Numbered from the stretch's first letter, positions 11,060 through 22,554 are shown. The stretch is 64,000 nucleotides of DNA from Gnetum montanum (GCA_015680685.1 MNCI01002682.1:1028489-1092488); one strand, 5' to 3'. Notes: generated by a model from the letters alone, not told the origin. Numbers and translations: made by a program.

Positions 11060-12560
11060 TTTCAATTAGGAGCCCCTAGATTTAAAACCTCTACCAACTG
11101 GCATGAAGTATGCATTTTGAAATAATGGCAAACTGGTTATCATCAATGCCAAACTTGCTCCTAAAAAAAAAGAAAAGCTATTAAAGGTAGTCAAAAAATG
11201 GCCAACAGCCTTTGCTTGGTTATATCCTAAGATGACTAGAATTGATCCATGGATATGTCAACATTGTATTTACATTGACTTAGCCATAAAGCCAAGAAGG
11301 CAGATGCAGAGGTGGTTGAACCCCAAATTGAAGTAAATCATCAAAAAGAGAATAGAACAACTCCATAAGATGAGGTTTATCTATCTCATTGCAGATAGTG
11401 AGTGGATTAGCCACTCGTAATTGTGTTAAAGAAAGATGGTAAGTGGCGAGTTTGCATGGATTTTAGGTTGTTGAATATGACAACATTTAAAGATCATTTT
11501 CCATTGCCATTTGTGGACCAAGTGTTGGACACTATCTACGGGAATTTCTATTATAGCTTTTTGGATGGTTATAGTGGATATAACGAAATCTAAATTACAT
11601 CAGAAGATTAGGCCAAGACTACATTCACAAGTCCTTATGGGAATTTTGCATATTGTAAGATGCCATTTGGTTTGTGCAATGCCCCTACAACATTTCAAAA
11701 CTTGGTCCTTAGTATTTTCCAATAGCAGATTGGTAGCGAGATAGAAGTCTTTATGGATGACTTCTCTACCTATGGAGCTACATTCGAGCAAGCCCTGGAT
11801 CATCTCAAGCAAGTATTGAAATGATGTGTTGAAACAAACCTCAAGCTTAATTAGGAAAAAATCCATCTAATGGTCCAGGAGGACATCATATTGGGGCACT
11901 GAATTTCACAGGAGGGGATTGAGGTAGACCCTGAAAAGATAACGGTCATCTACGGAATCACATGCAAACCAAAGATAGTTAAAGATGTTTGATTATTCCT
12001 TGGACACAATGGCTACTACCAGTGATTCATAGAGAATTTCTCTAAGATCGCAAAGCCATTGGTTGAGCATACAAAGAAAGATGCTCTGTTTAGTTGGACC
12101 AAGGAGTGCAAACATCCATTCCAATAGTTAAAGGAAACACTCATAGAAACTCTAATTCTACATGCACTAGACTGGTCTAGACCATTTCACATAATGATGA
12201 ATGCATCTAATTATGCCTTGGGAGCCATGCTTACATAGTTGGATGATAAAAAATGTCTAGATTTCATCCACTGTGTGAGCCAAAGCATTGTGGGAGCACA
12301 ATTGAATTACACCACAATTGAGAAAAACTGATGGTAGTGGTGTATGCTCTTAAAACGTTTAGACACTATGTGCTTGGCTATAAAGTGTTTGTGCACATAA
12401 ACCATAGTGTCATCTGCTTCCTAATGAATAAGCCAATGGTGAGCCCCTGTATCATATAGTGGCTCATGATCTTGTAGGAATTTGATCTCACAATGGAAGA
12501 TCAGAAAGGAGCTAAGAATGTGGTCACTGACCACCTCTCTTAGTTAAGATGGGATAATAA
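11060..12560 (+). pseudogene. A1 reverse transcriptase and RNase H
   Basis: Pieces in three frames give the Ty3/gypsy RT order: the LNPKLK..I...IEQL start (11,317), the KDGKWRVCMDFR-like fingers (about 11,435), the SFLDGYSGYN-like palm (about 11,555) and FMDD at 11,750-11,761. The RNase H region follows with YALGAML (about 12,213) and a thumb like that of A2. It would make element cDNA. Both catalytic aspartates of FMDD survive, but at least five stops or frameshifts kill the enzyme. The same blocks stand cleanly in A2 (30,182-31,516). Confidence 0.75.
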
Positions 12561-13658
12561 AGAGGAGGAGAGCTTGCTCTTTGATCAATTTTTAAATGAA
12601 CTCCTCTTTGCAGGAGCACTAAATGGATAAATTCCCACAAAAACAACATGGTACGATGGCATCCTCACTTACCTTTTCACTCAAGAGATGCCATAAGATT
12701 TGGACTTTAGGAAGAAACAATAGTTTCTTCATTTGGTAAAGTACTTCATGGAAATCAATAGACATCTTTATAAGGTGTGCGCTAATGGCCTGGTTCGTTG
12801 GTGTGTCCCTGATGTAGATCAACTACGTGTTTTCTAGGATGCTCACAAAGGCCCTTGTCGAGGCCACTATGTAGGAATTTGTACAACCATAAAAATCCCG
12901 ATGGTAGGGTACTATTGGCCTACAATCTTTAGGAATGCCCACCACTTTGTCTAATTTTGTGAACATTGTCAAAGAGATGGTGGGATGACCACAAGCATGG
13001 AGGATCCTCAATAGTGGATTTAACTAGTGAAACCCTTTGCCATATGGGGCATAGACTTCATGAGTCCCATCACACCCATGTTTAATGGAAGGATGTATAT
13101 CATTGTAGCTTGGCTACTGCACCAAATGGGCAGAAGCAGCAGTCATCACTAACTGTACATCATTTACTACTACTGGATTTGTACAACAAAATGTTGTAAA
13201 TAGGTTTGGGATGTCACGTGCACTAATTTTTGACAATGAAACCCTTTTTACAGGTGCCACTTTTCAAAAACTCATGTAACACTTGAGGGTTGAACATAAA
13301 TTAACAAAACCCTATCATCCCCAAGCCAATGGTGAAGCATACATAACTAATAGGAAGATCACAAAGATCCTAACAAGGATAATAAGAAAATATAGGAGAG
13401 ATTTGAGCACAAAAGTCAATGATGCCCATTGGGCCTCTCGCTCAAAATGGAAACTCCCTATTATCTACTCTTCCTATGAGCTAGTGTATGGAAAACTTCC
13501 AATGCTCCTAATTCAATATGAGCTTCGTACACTCTCAATAGCCTATGAACTAAATCTTAACCTAGGTCTAGCACAAAAAGAAAGAGTGATTAACCTCAAT
13601 GTGCTAGAAAAAAATCAATTAGTGGCCCTATCTTTGAATGAAGTGCATAAGGCATTCA

Positions 13659-13663
13659 ACAAG
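13659..13663. repeat. Target-site duplication ACAAG, left
   Basis: The five bases ACAAG lie immediately before the solo LTR and recur immediately after it at 14,504-14,508. Ty3/gypsy integrases make 5-bp duplications. Confidence 0.9.
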
Positions 13664-14503
13664 TGATGGGATGCGATATCGCATGGGCCACGATCTTGCA
13701 TATGCGATATCGCGTCCTCACTGCAATATCGTGTACACGATGTATTGTATGTGATATCGCGGTCCGCTGCCATTTCTAGAAATAAGAAGCGGCTCTCCCT
13801 TGTTTCACCATCTAGATCTAGACCCTTAGCGAAACTTTGGCAGTTTTACCTCTCCAGAGATAGAATAATTTCCATGTGCTCGCAGTAGGAGTTCCAAAGT
13901 GAATGGATCTTTATTCGAGCAAATATTGTACCTGAGCACAAGTTTCTGTACGGCAATAAAGACGAACTGTTGGATAAACCTTGTAGTGCATGGAATAGGC
14001 TAAATAGGACTTTAATTATTGTTATTTATTATTCATCATTTAAATGCTTTATTAGTTAATTAAATCTCTCTCAACCCTTCTCTCCTAGTTAAGTGCATTC
14101 AGTATGACCGCTTTAAGCACGTGCGTTACACTTGGTAATCCTAGTAACGAATAACGTTTGGTAATCCCAGAAGGTTGCATTGGCTCAGGGTGTGAATCGT
14201 AAGTGGGAACGGATACTGATGCTAGGAATTAGAACTTAGTTAGTTAAAGTTAGTTAATTAGTCTCTTCAACCTTTACCACATTAGCATAGGAGATAAAAC
14301 ATAAAAGATATAAAAATCACATACCTCAGACTTACTTAACCATACAACCATGAAAAATACAAGTAAGTCTGGGAAGAAAACGAACGATTAACCTTAAGTG
14401 TTCCATAAGGCATATAGGCACTTAGTCTACGGAGTTTGACCGGATCGTGCGTGTAACGCTCGTATTCGTATGGTTGAGTGTAGGGGTACCTCGCCACTCA
14501 TCA
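13664..14503 (+). repeat. Solo LTR, B-type U3
   Basis: This 840-bp LTR runs from TGATGGGATGCGATATCG to CTCATCA and has no internal region on either side. U3 holds GATATCGCG palindromes (13,674-13,765). The TATA position is mutated to TAGAAATA near 13,784. R-U5 carries AATAAA at 13,955 and the shared CTTGGTAATCC repeats. Perfect ACAAG duplications flank it. Recombination between the two LTRs of a full element is the usual origin of such solo copies. Confidence 0.92.
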
Positions 14504-14508
14504 ACAAG
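14504..14508. repeat. Target-site duplication ACAAG, right
   Basis: Partner of 13,659-13,663. Removing the LTR and one copy restores the integrase order seen in A2. Confidence 0.9.
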
Positions 14509-15512
14509 CAATGTGATGACCTTAGAATAAGAAAATTAAAATTCCAACCTAGTGATAATGTCCTCTACTGGAACGCCACACATGTACCTCAGAAGACAGT
14601 TTAAAATGTTGTGGGAGCGACCTTATATAATTGATGAAACTTTTTCCTCTAGGGCCATGTTAATTGACAAACTTGAAAGCCTGAGCAAAAAGCAGTTGAT
14701 CAACTTCCAACAGGTAAAGCATTTCCATGAGCCTAAGCAAGCAAATGCAATGAGTACCTCAATAGGTGAACAACCACACTCAATTTTTTGAATCTCCTCC
14801 TACCAACTCAATCATGGGGGAGATGGCCATCCATGTTAACTAGACACATGGCTCTTTAGTTTTTCTACTTTCTGGTTTACACATTTTTTGTTTTGCAATT
14901 TTTTTCTTTTACAACTTTTTAATTAAAAAAGAAGAAGTTTTTTTCTATTTTACACCATTTTTTGTTTTACACCATTGTTAGTACATATGAATCTTTCTTG
15001 GATATTTTTCAACTTTCTTATATATTTTACTTTGTTTTGTTTGAGTATGACTTTTCATTATTTTTGCTAATAAAAGTGCTTTATTATCGTAGGACACAAT
15101 GCCATTGTTGCTATTTACTAGTGATGGTTTGTGCTTAATGTTGTGATTGTTAATGTTTGGTCTCTATTTTTGAATTTTGATGTTTGAAAACTATGACATG
15201 GTTTATCTTTCATGGAATAGGCAATGAGTCCACATCATCCACCCATCCACAAACTCTATGATTTTCCTTATTTTGGAAATTTAAAGTCCCTTTCATTAAA
15301 AAACAAAATTTTAATAAATTGGTGACCTTGGTTGTTTCTAGAATTGTCAAGGATTCAAAGGTTTGTATAGGGTGTGACTTCAAGGGAACTCAATAATCTT
15401 TGTACTCTTTTACATACTCGAGTGCTTGAGTGTTTTTATAGACTTCTTACTGTTCCATGTCATCCAATAGTAGGAAGTCAAATAAAGTCCTTTCATGGTG
15501 TAGTTTCCATTC

Positions 15513-15543
<31 letters not shown>

Positions 15544-15550
15544 CACACAC
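15513..15550 (+). repeat. A-run and (AC)n microsatellite
   Basis: Seventeen A residues run directly into about eleven AC units, followed by a further A-rich stretch to 15,597. It lies in the A1 3' non-coding region at a spot where A2 also has an A-rich run (45,414-45,432). Confidence 0.95.
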
Positions 15551-16845
15551 ATACACAAAGAAAAAAAAACAAAAATAACAAACAAAGAAAAAAAATACAT
15601 GATGGGAATTCAAAGCACATCCCTTAGAAAAATAAATAGGCTATAAGAATTGGTTATGAGACTATAAAGACATGTTACCCATGCCTGAAGGTCCCCTCTA
15701 ACTAAGGCCCTCTCTCACTTTTTGCTTTCTTCTCTTCTTATGGAATGGTGGTTGTTTTATGGGAGAACTCTTATATCTTGAGGGGGTGGATCGATCTTGT
15801 AGTGGTAGTGCGAAGTCATTGAATGAGGTTGGTTTTGATATGGACTAAGGATGGACCTTCTTAGGTCATTTTAAACACAAACTCTACAAGGGACTTCTTA
15901 TGACCTCAATTCGAGATTCCATCCCACTTTCAAAGTCATCACTCTATGCTACCATAACTCACCTCACTGACGGTTTCTATGTTATGCTCGATGTCTTAGT
16001 TTGATGTATTAGAATTCTTGGATAGATCTAGTTGGTCCTTAACTTTTCATGACCATTAATCAACTATGGGGCCCACAGACTCCTTAGTTGAGGGTATGCA
16101 AGGGCAAAAAGGGCATGTGCCTACTATGGGGAGGACCCACTCATATATCTCTTAGCTTGGTTAGTTAATTTCCTTACCTTAGACATTGCTACAATCCTAT
16201 CTTTCATATATTCCATTGTGTATCCTTTTCTATGCTCCTTAACCTCTCATCAAATTCATTCTCCAAACCATTTTTTTTTTCAATTTTCTGAACTCCAATA
16301 CCCTCTTATACTATCCTCATCATGTTCATGGCTTTTTGGGATTCCATTTAACTCCAATTTCATTCAAAAACTCCTTGTATTATGGAAGTTTGACCAAAGT
16401 AAACGTAAGTCAATGATGGTCAACAGCCACATCGACTAGGTCTAGTCGATGTCGCTAACCTTGTTGATGGGGCTTGTTGACTAGGCCCCATCAACGCATG
16501 CCAAAAACTCTATATATACCAGCACATACTTTGCAACTTTTTGTTATTCATTGCATGTGCCTGCAGCTAGCGAAGGTCTTTCAAAGCCTCAAGAACCTCT
16601 ATTGCCTGGGATTGTTTAATTTTCTCAACCGACTTCATGCCATTGGAGGACATGTTGTCCAATTTTGTAGAGTCATGTCATGGTATTCAATTTTGTGTCA
16701 TGAACACCACAATTTTTGTAATGTGTTGATTTGTACACTTGGGTACTCAATTTTGTCAAGTCAATTTGTTAAGTCTAGCATTAGTTAATAATCCCATATC
16801 TTTTCAATTTTGTAAAGAAACTTGAGGACGAGTTTTCATTTAGTT

Positions 16846-16854
16846 ATGGGGGTA
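16846..16854 (+). promoter_or_regulatory. A1 terminal polypurine tract
   Basis: The string ATGGGGGTA ends exactly where the 3' LTR starts (TGATGAG at 16,855). The same GGGGGTA precedes the LTRs at 40,757, 46,758 and 61,857. It would prime plus-strand cDNA. Confidence 0.85.
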
Positions 16855-17761
16855 TGATGAGTTGCAGTTGGTTGTGCTGACAAGGCCTCGTCATCTAGGC
16901 CCCATTGACTGGGCCCCATCAATGCATCGTTTCATGTGTCAACGTGGCCCCATCAATGCAGGGTCTATTCTTGCTTATAAATATGCACTCACTAGTCACA
17001 TTTATGGCATTAGTTAGTCATAGTATAGCGAAGCTCTTGCAGTTTTTTCATTCATGAGTTAGAATATTTTCTTGAGTGCTTGTAGCAGGAGTAATTAAGT
17101 GTACGAATCTTTATTCAAGCATTATTGTACCTGGGCACGATAGTGTGTACGACAATAAAGATGAGCTTCTCGATAAACCTCATAGCATTTTGTATAGCTG
17201 AGATGTTTCATTCATGCATTTAATGCTTGTAGTTATTTATTTAATGTTTTCTTTTAATTGAGCTAATTAAGTAATTAAGTAAGATAAGCTAGATGGATTA
17301 AATACATAAGTATGACTATTTTGAGTGTAACATATATTCACTTAGTAATCCTAGCAATGTTATTGCTTGGTGCGCCTAGTAGCATAGCGCTTGGTAACCC
17401 AACAGTGAATTCATGGGTTCAAGATGTGTATGGAAAGTGGGACTGGATGGTTATGTTAGGACTAGTTAGAGACCAATTAATTAGTTACATTAAATCAGTC
17501 ATTAAATTACTTCATCTTTCTCTTTAAGCATCAAAACCATAAAACATAAAATGATAAAAATCATATGCCTTGATTATGCTTAACCATACCTTTGTACTTC
17601 ACAAGTGTAATTGGGAAGACAACGAATGACCTTTAGGGCAAGATTTACTTCTTAGAAGACTAGTGCACTAAAAACTATAGAGTTCATAGAGTTTGACTGG
17701 ATTGTGCATGAACGCTTTGTGATTCGTATGGTTGGGCGTAGGGGTATCTTGTCACTCATCA
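16855..17761 (+). repeat. A1 3' LTR
   Basis: A 907-bp LTR from TGATGAGTTG to CTCATCA. U3 carries repeated GGCCCCATCAATG-like words (16,885-16,965) and a TATAAATA box at 16,976-16,983. R holds the ATCTTTATT (17,107) and AATAAAGAT (17,154) arms around the poly(A) signal. U5 shows the CTTGGTAATCC repeats near 17,340-17,400. The U3 is of the same kind as A3, not of A2 or B. Confidence 0.88.
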
Positions 17762-18230
17762 AGTAGCGATTGAAAATGAACATTAGCCATAAGTGCTAGA
17801 TAACATAAAACATTTAAAAGTATTTGAAGATGATGATCAAGTGCTTAGGTTCCTGAAGAATAAGCAAGAATTTGAAAGTCAGATCACACTTGAAATAGCA
17901 TAAAGTTCTAAGTATAATTTGATTCTCAAAAGGGTGATCAGTTATGAACACGAGTTTAGTAAAAATTTGCTCAAAAGAAAAGATATACAGAATTTTCATG
18001 ATCAAGCTTATGAAATAGTGAATCTTGGATCTATCAAGATACCCAAGATGCTAAATGTTATAAAGGAAGATAATTTAGTTTTTAGGAAAAATTTCTTATT
18101 ACTATTAAAAAAGAATTTAGGAAATTTATGTCAGTCTCATGATGATCTTAAAGCTTTTAGACTAAATGTGATGACACATAAAATTCCTTTGATAAAATAT
18201 TGGAAGATAATTAAATAAAAGTAAAGGAAA
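17762..18230 (+). pseudogene. Element E, pre-RT region (Tat-like)
   Basis: The frame at 17,919-18,218, with decayed extension to about 17,810, reads QNFHDQAYEIVNLGSIKIPK, then HDDLKAF and VMTHKIP. This corresponds to the segment before RT in Tat-lineage plant polyproteins, where a N..DLEVINVG..E.PK block is followed by a HKI stretch. It starts directly after the A1 LTR, so its upstream half is displaced or lost. Confidence 0.6.
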
Positions 18231-19600
18231 TTCAATCCATTAGTTGAACCAGCTATGAAAGCTAAGATTAAGAAGCTATTGCAAGCTTAAATTATATATC
18301 CAGTTTGGTATTCGACATGGCTTGCTAATCTTGTTTCCGTAAGGAAGAAGAATGGTGATATTAGGCTTTGTGTGGATTTCAGAAATTTGAATGAAGCTTA
18401 TGAAAAGGATAAATATCCACTGCTTAGAATTGATGAAATGTTCATCAAAGTATTAGGATGTTAGGTGTACTCCTTCTTAGATGGTTTTTTAGGCTATAAT
18501 CATATTATGGTAGATAAGGGTGATAGATCTAAAACAACATTTATCACCAAATGCAGGACATTTACTTACAAAAGAATGTCATTCAAATTGTCAAATGTTG
18601 GAGCTACCTTCTAAAGAGCAATGGACTTAGCTTTTCAAGGTTTAACAGGCAAGTTTGTTGTGGTTTATTTAGATGATATCACTGTCTATTCAGAATGGAA
18701 GGAAGATCATATTAGTCATCTCCAACAAATTTTTGACAAATGTCATGAGTATGGTATTTCATTAAATCCTAAAAAATGTATCTTTGGGGTTAAGTCTAGA
18801 AGTTTGCTAGGTCATGTAATATGTTAAGAAGGAATTGCTACAGATGACACACAAATTTGATTAGTACAAAATATTGAGCATCCAATGAATAAAAAGTCTC
18901 TTAGATCTTTCTTTGGAAAGATAAATTTCATTAAGAAGTTTATCCTAGGATTCACCGAAATTACTAAACCTTTGATACATATGCTCAAGAAAGATATTCA
19001 AGTAAGAAAAGCACTAGAATCAGAGAAAGCCTTAATAGAGATTAAAAGGGAAATTTAAGAAGCTCCATACTTGGTAAAACCAAAATTGAAGGAAGATTTC
19101 TAATTATATGCTTTTGCCTCAAAGGATTCAATTGCTACTGTTTTAACTCAAAAAGACAAATGTCAAGCTGAATCAATTGGATTTTTTAGGTGTTAGTTGA
19201 AAGGTTGTAAATTAAATTATTTGGATTTAGAGAAATAGGCATTCGCAGTCATTAAAGCACTTCAACATTTCAAATATTATTTGGAAAGCTCATTGGTTCA
19301 TATTATGCTAGTAGAGCTTGTAGTCAAACAATTCTTAGCTTAAAATGAAATTGCATTGAAAAGAGGGAAGTGGCTTATAAAGCTTTAAGGTTTCAAATTT
19401 TCATTGGAAATATGCAAAACTATTAAAGGAATGGAATTAGCTAAGTTAATGGCCAGAGAAAATGAGATATGTGCACTAAGAAATCATGAAAGAAATTGGT
19501 ATGATGAAATTCTAGAATTCCTAAACATAAGAAAGGTTCTGAATAATTTAGCTGCAAAGTCAGAAAAGAGCTTTTTTCAAAAAGATAAAATAGATTTGTG
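18231..19600 (+). pseudogene. Element E reverse transcriptase and RNase H
   Basis: The RT domains stand in order and almost in one frame: RKFNPLVEPAMKAKIKKLL (about 18,228), WLANLVSVRKKNGDIRLCVD (18,317), SFLDGFLGYN (about 18,475), the palm with YLDD at 18,666-18,677, then SLNPKKCIFGV and LLGHVI (to 18,827). RNase H follows (YAFASKDSIATVLTQ, about 19,110-19,160; then LNYLDLEK, about 19,213). The enzyme would copy element RNA into cDNA. YLDD is intact, but about ten scattered stops mark it as dead. It is clearly distinct from the FMDD-type RT of A1-A3. Confidence 0.85.
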
Positions 19601-20940
19601 ATTAAAGATGGAATTTTATATAGAAAGGACTTTAGAGAGGTTTTGTTGGAATGTGTTCATGATGATTGAGTTAATCCTATCTTAGAACAATTCCATGATC
19701 ATGCTAGTTTATTTTATGAGTCTCCTAAGTCCACCATGCAACATATACTTCACTAGATTTTTAATGGCCTAGCATGTACCAAGATATTAGCTTGAAAATT
19801 CAAAAATGTTATAAGTGTTAGATTCATGAACCAAAAATCAAAAGAGCAAGAGCTCCTTTGAAATCAGTAATTATAGATAGGCCATTTCAACAATGGGGCT
19901 TAGATTTTATTGGCACAATTACTCTTTCAAGAGCTGGACATAAGTTTATTTTCACAGCCACTAATTATTTTACTAAATGGTCTAAAACAAAAGCTCTAAG
20001 GTACAGTTCAACATCAAATGTGATTAAGTTTCTAGAAGATCAAATTCTAAGTTGCTTTGGTATGCTTGAGGTGTTGGTATTTGATAACGAACTTGCTTTT
20101 CAATTTGAAAAATTTGTAACATGGGCATTGAAAAAATCCATTTTTATATCGAAAAAAAATTCCATGAATTAGTGTATGCTCTCACCCTCGGCCAAATTTG
20201 TTGAGAGTGAGAGCATAAATTCGACCGAGAGTGAGAGCATACACTAATTCGTAGATTTTTTTTTTTTAGAAAACCCATCCTTAGGAAAAATAAGGTACAG
20301 AACTCTTGTTCTTCATCCAGAAGGCATGAAAATTTGGGTTTTTAAATCTTGTTCTTCGTTCAGAAGTCGTGAAATTTTTTACTTAAAGAACTTCTTACTT
20401 GTAATCTTATAAGATTATATAGGCCAATTTATAGATATATATTATAAATATATATAACTAAGCTAGTTATTATCCACAAGGGAATGTCTTAGTTGAATCT
20501 ACAAATAAAAAGCTTATTTCCTATATTAAAAAATCAATGGAAGGGAATTGGGGAAATTGGATCAATTACTTGCAATTCACATTATGGATTGACCGTATTA
20601 GGTTTAAAAAGGTTATTGGGATATTAGCTTATAATTTGGTTTATGGTTTGCCCACAAGAGTTTCAAATAAAATTTTAAGCTCAACCTTTGATTTTGTACA
20701 AAAGTATAGTAAAAAAATAGATAAGGATAGCAAATTTATGACCTTGCTTATTAAAAGAGAAGCTGAAATTGATAAAACTAAGGATAATTTACTAAAAAAT
20801 GCTTTTCAAGTTAAAAGATGGTTTGATAGAAAGGCGTTGAAAAGAATTTTTAGAGTTGGCAATCTTATATTATTATGGAATATGAAAAAGCCAATAAATT
20901 TTTAGCGAGATGGATGGGTTCGTTTTAGATCAAGAAACAA
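19601..20940 (+). pseudogene. Element E integrase, interrupted
   Basis: The zinc-binding part lies at about 19,680-19,820, with a surviving KCYKC pair. The catalytic core is 19,858-20,151 (RPFQQWGLDFIG, then TNYFTKWSKTKALRY and VLVFDNELAFQ). The frame stops at 20,151 and resumes at 20,468 with YYPQGNVLVESTNKKLISYI, then a C-terminal domain to 20,905 (AYNLVYGLPTRV, later FDRKALKRIF and NLILLWNMKKP). The first catalytic Asp (LDF) and second (FDN) are present. A 316-bp insertion separates the second Asp from the YYPQGN block. A weak C-terminal extension continues to about 20,940. Confidence 0.82.
20152..20467 (+). mobile_element. Foldback-like insertion in the E integrase
   Basis: This 316-bp block splits the conserved integrase frame. 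It opens with an A-rich run and then a 34-bp inverted repeat (20,166-20,199 and 20,217-20,250; 31 of 34 positions pair) around a 17-bp loop. It also holds a direct repeat of about 27 bp (20,303-20,335 and 20,347-20,378, both with CTTGTTCTTC) and ends in an AT-rich stretch. No clear target duplication or terminal repeat could be set by eye. Confidence 0.6.
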
Positions 20941-22390
20941 TTATTAGAAGACACATATAAGTATCCACCTTAAGTAGAATGGAATTGTAGCTTTTGTATA
21001 ATGTTTTACATATAAAACATTACTTTGGGCAACTGTCCACAACTTAGGATATATAATATATATAACAATGTAATATAATAATGATAAAAGGATAATGATA
21101 ATAGTAATATTATGTATACATGGTACTTAGTAACAAAGATATATATATAAAGAAAATCACAAAGTAATAATACATGGAATAATATAATAGTTATATACAT
21201 ACTTATATAAGAATAATATGTAATCATAATATATGTGTATATCATATACATATATTAAGACATGTATATATATGATATAATAGAATATATGCATGTAAGA
21301 GTGTTAGTTTAAATATCAAATTTAATTTATCGCAAGTAATCATTACTTATTATGTGTGATAGCTATACTTTGGTGGGAGTGGTGGTTTAGATAACCACAT
21401 AGTGCAAAATTAAATTAAACATATGGTGATGGAAATTGAATAAGTTTTGGTTGAGTGGAAAAGTTGGTTATTAAAATGAGTGGGAATTTCAAATTTTTGT
21501 CGCAATATAGAAAGAGTTGTAATTTGCTTAAAAACACAACATTTTCCATTAAAGCATTAGAGAAAGATAAAGCAAGTGAAGTGTTCTAGTGTAAGTGAGC
21601 TTTAGAAAGATGGTAGCAAAAAGACCTTTTATTTTGTATGTGATTGGTTGCTACCTAGAGCACGTTATGAGAGCCTTTGGCAAGGCAACTGCCTGTGCTG
21701 CATCAATCAAAAGTCCATTTTTACTTTGGCATTCAAAGGAATTTAGCTTTCTTACCAGTGGATGCTCTATCCATTCGAATGTTTGGGATAGTTTTCTCTA
21801 GTGCACCATAGAAGTGAAACACCAAGGAGAGTCTAATCAAGATGATTTTTCAGGAGAAGCTTTCATGTCTTAGAATACAAAAGAAACTAGTTGGAAAGCG
21901 CAACAGAAATCAAGAGCCAAAGAGTCAAATGAAAAAGAGATGGAGACAGTTGCTAGAAACAATGTGAATTAGACAAAGCTCAAGCTCCAACAAGGCAAGG
22001 AGAAGAAAGGAGAGCATTCATTGCCATAGAAATTGAATACTAGAAAAGTCACAACATGAGGATCCCTAAAAGGATTACCTTGACTATCCTCTTCCCTCAT
22101 GCAGAGTAGTTTGAAAAAGATTATGTTTGTACAATTTTTCAGTCTTATAGGAATGAGGTTTTTATACCATCAAACCTTAAGTTTGACCAGAATTTTCCTC
22201 AAAAAAGATTTGTAGTTTTCCTTGTAAAAATGTTCAATAAATTCCTGACGCAGTGATGACAATTTAATTGGTGTGCATTAGAGAATGATATTAAATTTCT
22301 TAACTTCTTAAGAAGTTTAAGAAGGGTGAAAGAAATGTTGGCACCTTTTGCCATTTCATGGAGCTGCAATAAGCCCCACAAGAAGCATGG
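20941..22390. other. AT-rich and unassigned stretch
   Basis: From 21,030 to 21,300 the DNA is very AT-rich with many TATA, ATAATA and TATATG words; a near-palindrome AATGTTTTACATATAAAACA stands at about 21,002. From 21,560 to 22,100 the composition is more balanced, and short Lys/Glu-rich frames with stops are visible (for example around 21,880-22,040), but no domain was recognised. The E element 3' end probably lies here without a recognisable LTR. Confidence 0.35.
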
Positions 22391-22401
22391 CTATTTGCAC
22401 A

Positions 22402-22554
22402 TAAGAAGTGAAACATCGTTTGTGCCTTGAGTGGGATAAAACAGAGTTAAATATAAATGGAAAATGCTTGCATCGTGAGTATGATGTTTTGAGACCGGCA
22501 AAACCAAAGGAAGAAAAAGCACTGAGGAGGAAATGGTTGGCACTGGCCTGATGG
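22402..22554 (+). pseudogene. Unidentified coding-like segment
   Basis: One plus-strand frame of about 50 codons reads charged, protein-like sequence (RLCLEWDKTELNINGK, then HREYDVLRPAKPKEEKALRR and KWLALA) and ends at a TGA at 22,552. No family was recognised. It has stops upstream and downstream. It may be an exon fragment or part of a transposon protein. An opposite-strand frame over the same bases looks less protein-like. Confidence 0.25.

Larger units (their letters stand above)
12620..14791 (+). pseudogene. A1 integrase, split by a solo LTR
   Basis: The zinc-binding N-terminus lies around 12,840-12,990 (CRGHYVG, then YYWPTIF). The catalytic core spans 13,040-13,330 and ends in KPYHPQANGE near 13,310. 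The continuation at 13,340-13,660 has the SYELVYGKLP string. The frame is interrupted at 13,664 by an 840-bp solo LTR and resumes at 14,509 with the C-terminal basic domain (14,552-14,791: MYLRRQFKMLWERPYII, then the VKHFHEP end). Integrase would insert element cDNA. Element A2 carries the uninterrupted arrangement at 32,463-32,520, which proves the insertion. Confidence 0.8.
14792..16854 (+). other. A1 3' non-coding region
   Basis: About 2 kb between pol and the 3' LTR, homologous to 32,770-33,317 plus 45,289-46,757 in A2. It opens with a purine tract TGGGGGAGATGG (14,815-14,826). It carries an A-run plus (AC)n microsatellite at 15,513-15,550, a conserved block with GGGAATTCAAAGCACATCCC (15,603-15,622), a short U3-like fragment at about 16,410-16,557 and the terminal purine tract at 16,846-16,854. 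No long frame survives; an env-position ORF may once have been here. Confidence 0.65.
8649..17761 (+). mobile_element. Athila-like element A1, 5'-truncated
   Basis: A plus-strand Ty3/gypsy element with gag, protease, RT, RNase H, integrase, a 2-kb 3' non-coding region, a terminal purine tract and a 3' LTR. Compared with A2 and A3 it lacks the 5' LTR, the leader and about 0.8 kb of gag. Its integrase is split by a solo LTR at 13,664-14,503. The RT active site FMDDFSTYG is the form seen in Athila-lineage RTs. Frameshifts and stops throughout make it inactive. Confidence 0.85.

Noticed and set aside
15374-15646. Frames over the AC microsatellite and A-runs
   Set aside because: Low-complexity translation (Thr-His and Lys runs) in a non-coding 3' region.
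21006-21251. 81-residue Tyr/Ile-rich minus-strand frame
   Set aside because: Translation of TATA/ATAATA low-complexity DNA.
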